Assembly (NCBI RefSeq): GCF_013694245.2
Contig: NZ_CP059322.2
Location: 5,773,001-5,837,000, forward strand
Source of the DNA: Micromonospora ferruginea
GTDB taxonomy: Bacteria; Actinomycetota; Actinomycetes; Mycobacteriales; Micromonosporaceae
Length of the DNA: 64,000 nt
Direction of reading: 5' to 3'
In this document: one piece after another, positions 62,590-64,000 of the stretch
Position numbering within the stretch: the first letter of the stretch is position 1
Layout of the letters: each line of letters opens with the position of its first letter
The notes under the pieces: generated by a model
Databases searched by the model: none
Told to the model about the DNA's origin: nothing
Seen by the model: only the letters and a program-made list of their open reading frames with translations
Program-made: the position numbers and the translations under genes

Positions 62590-64000
<1,411 letters not shown>

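Overview
The window is high-GC, gene-dense chromosomal DNA from an actinomycete. Gene content, gene order and dispersed palindromes point to the Micromonosporaceae, most likely Micromonospora. This is an inference: there is no rRNA gene in the window. Markers include lsr2, clpC, carD, disA, DUF397, CGNR and SARP proteins and many ATGA/GTGA gene overlaps. No tRNA, rRNA, CRISPR array, prophage or plasmid replication gene was seen.

Layout. (1) 1-9.5 kb: a nuoD-like gene (cut by the left edge) sits behind a broken complex-I-type methyltransferase gene. Divergent from it is a cofactor block: a DUF2520 Rossmann protein, panC and panD, then a lipoprotein, nadB, nadC and coaX (CoA and NAD synthesis). 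(2) 9.5-21.3 kb: housekeeping genes lysS, lsr2, clpC, mutY, an ACT-domain protein, def, disA and radA, plus surface proteins. (3) 21.4-26 kb: a small type III polyketide locus with a UbiA prenyltransferase, a methyltransferase, an acyl-CoA-dehydrogenase-like flavoprotein and the synthase, probably making a prenylated alkylquinol or resorcinol. (4) 27-28.8 kb: carD-ispD-ispF. Their usual follower cysS appears only at 62.6 kb, so 28.8-62.5 kb behaves as a variable block inside a conserved neighbourhood.

That block holds most of a tyrosine-catabolism route: aromatic/HisC-type aminotransferase, hppD with a divergent Lrp regulator, hmgA, and fahA coupled to an unknown protein. No recognisable maleylacetoacetate isomerase is present. 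Two unrelated fumarases (class I and class II) could use the fumarate released. The block also has two SARP regulators (one fused to an ABATE/CGNR module, one AfsR-like with NB-ARC and TPR), a second CGNR regulator divergent from an EamA transporter, two beta-propeller surface proteins, two RDD membrane proteins, a subtilisin, a very large multicopper oxidase with fibronectin repeats and no visible signal peptide, a DUF559 protein and an IclR regulator. One IS5-type element (about 0.91 kb, DDE triad complete across a -1 frameshift) sits exactly at the stop codon of a small gntR gene.

The main unexplained structure is non-coding. There are at least four kinds of dispersed repeat: palindromes based on GATCAAGGAGTT (1.1 and 14.6 kb), GATCTTGCA (4.1 kb) and AGATCTTGG (52.7 kb), and a paired 22-bp unit at a 31-bp period (8.7 and 43.4 kb) whose TTAA core supplies the stop codons of adjoining genes. 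Other candidates are a long hairpin holding the ispD start codon, a 19-bp operator with a leaderless promoter between hmgA and the fahA operon, DnaA-box clusters upstream of clpC and near 61.8 kb, and a G-quadruplex tract at 4.2 kb.
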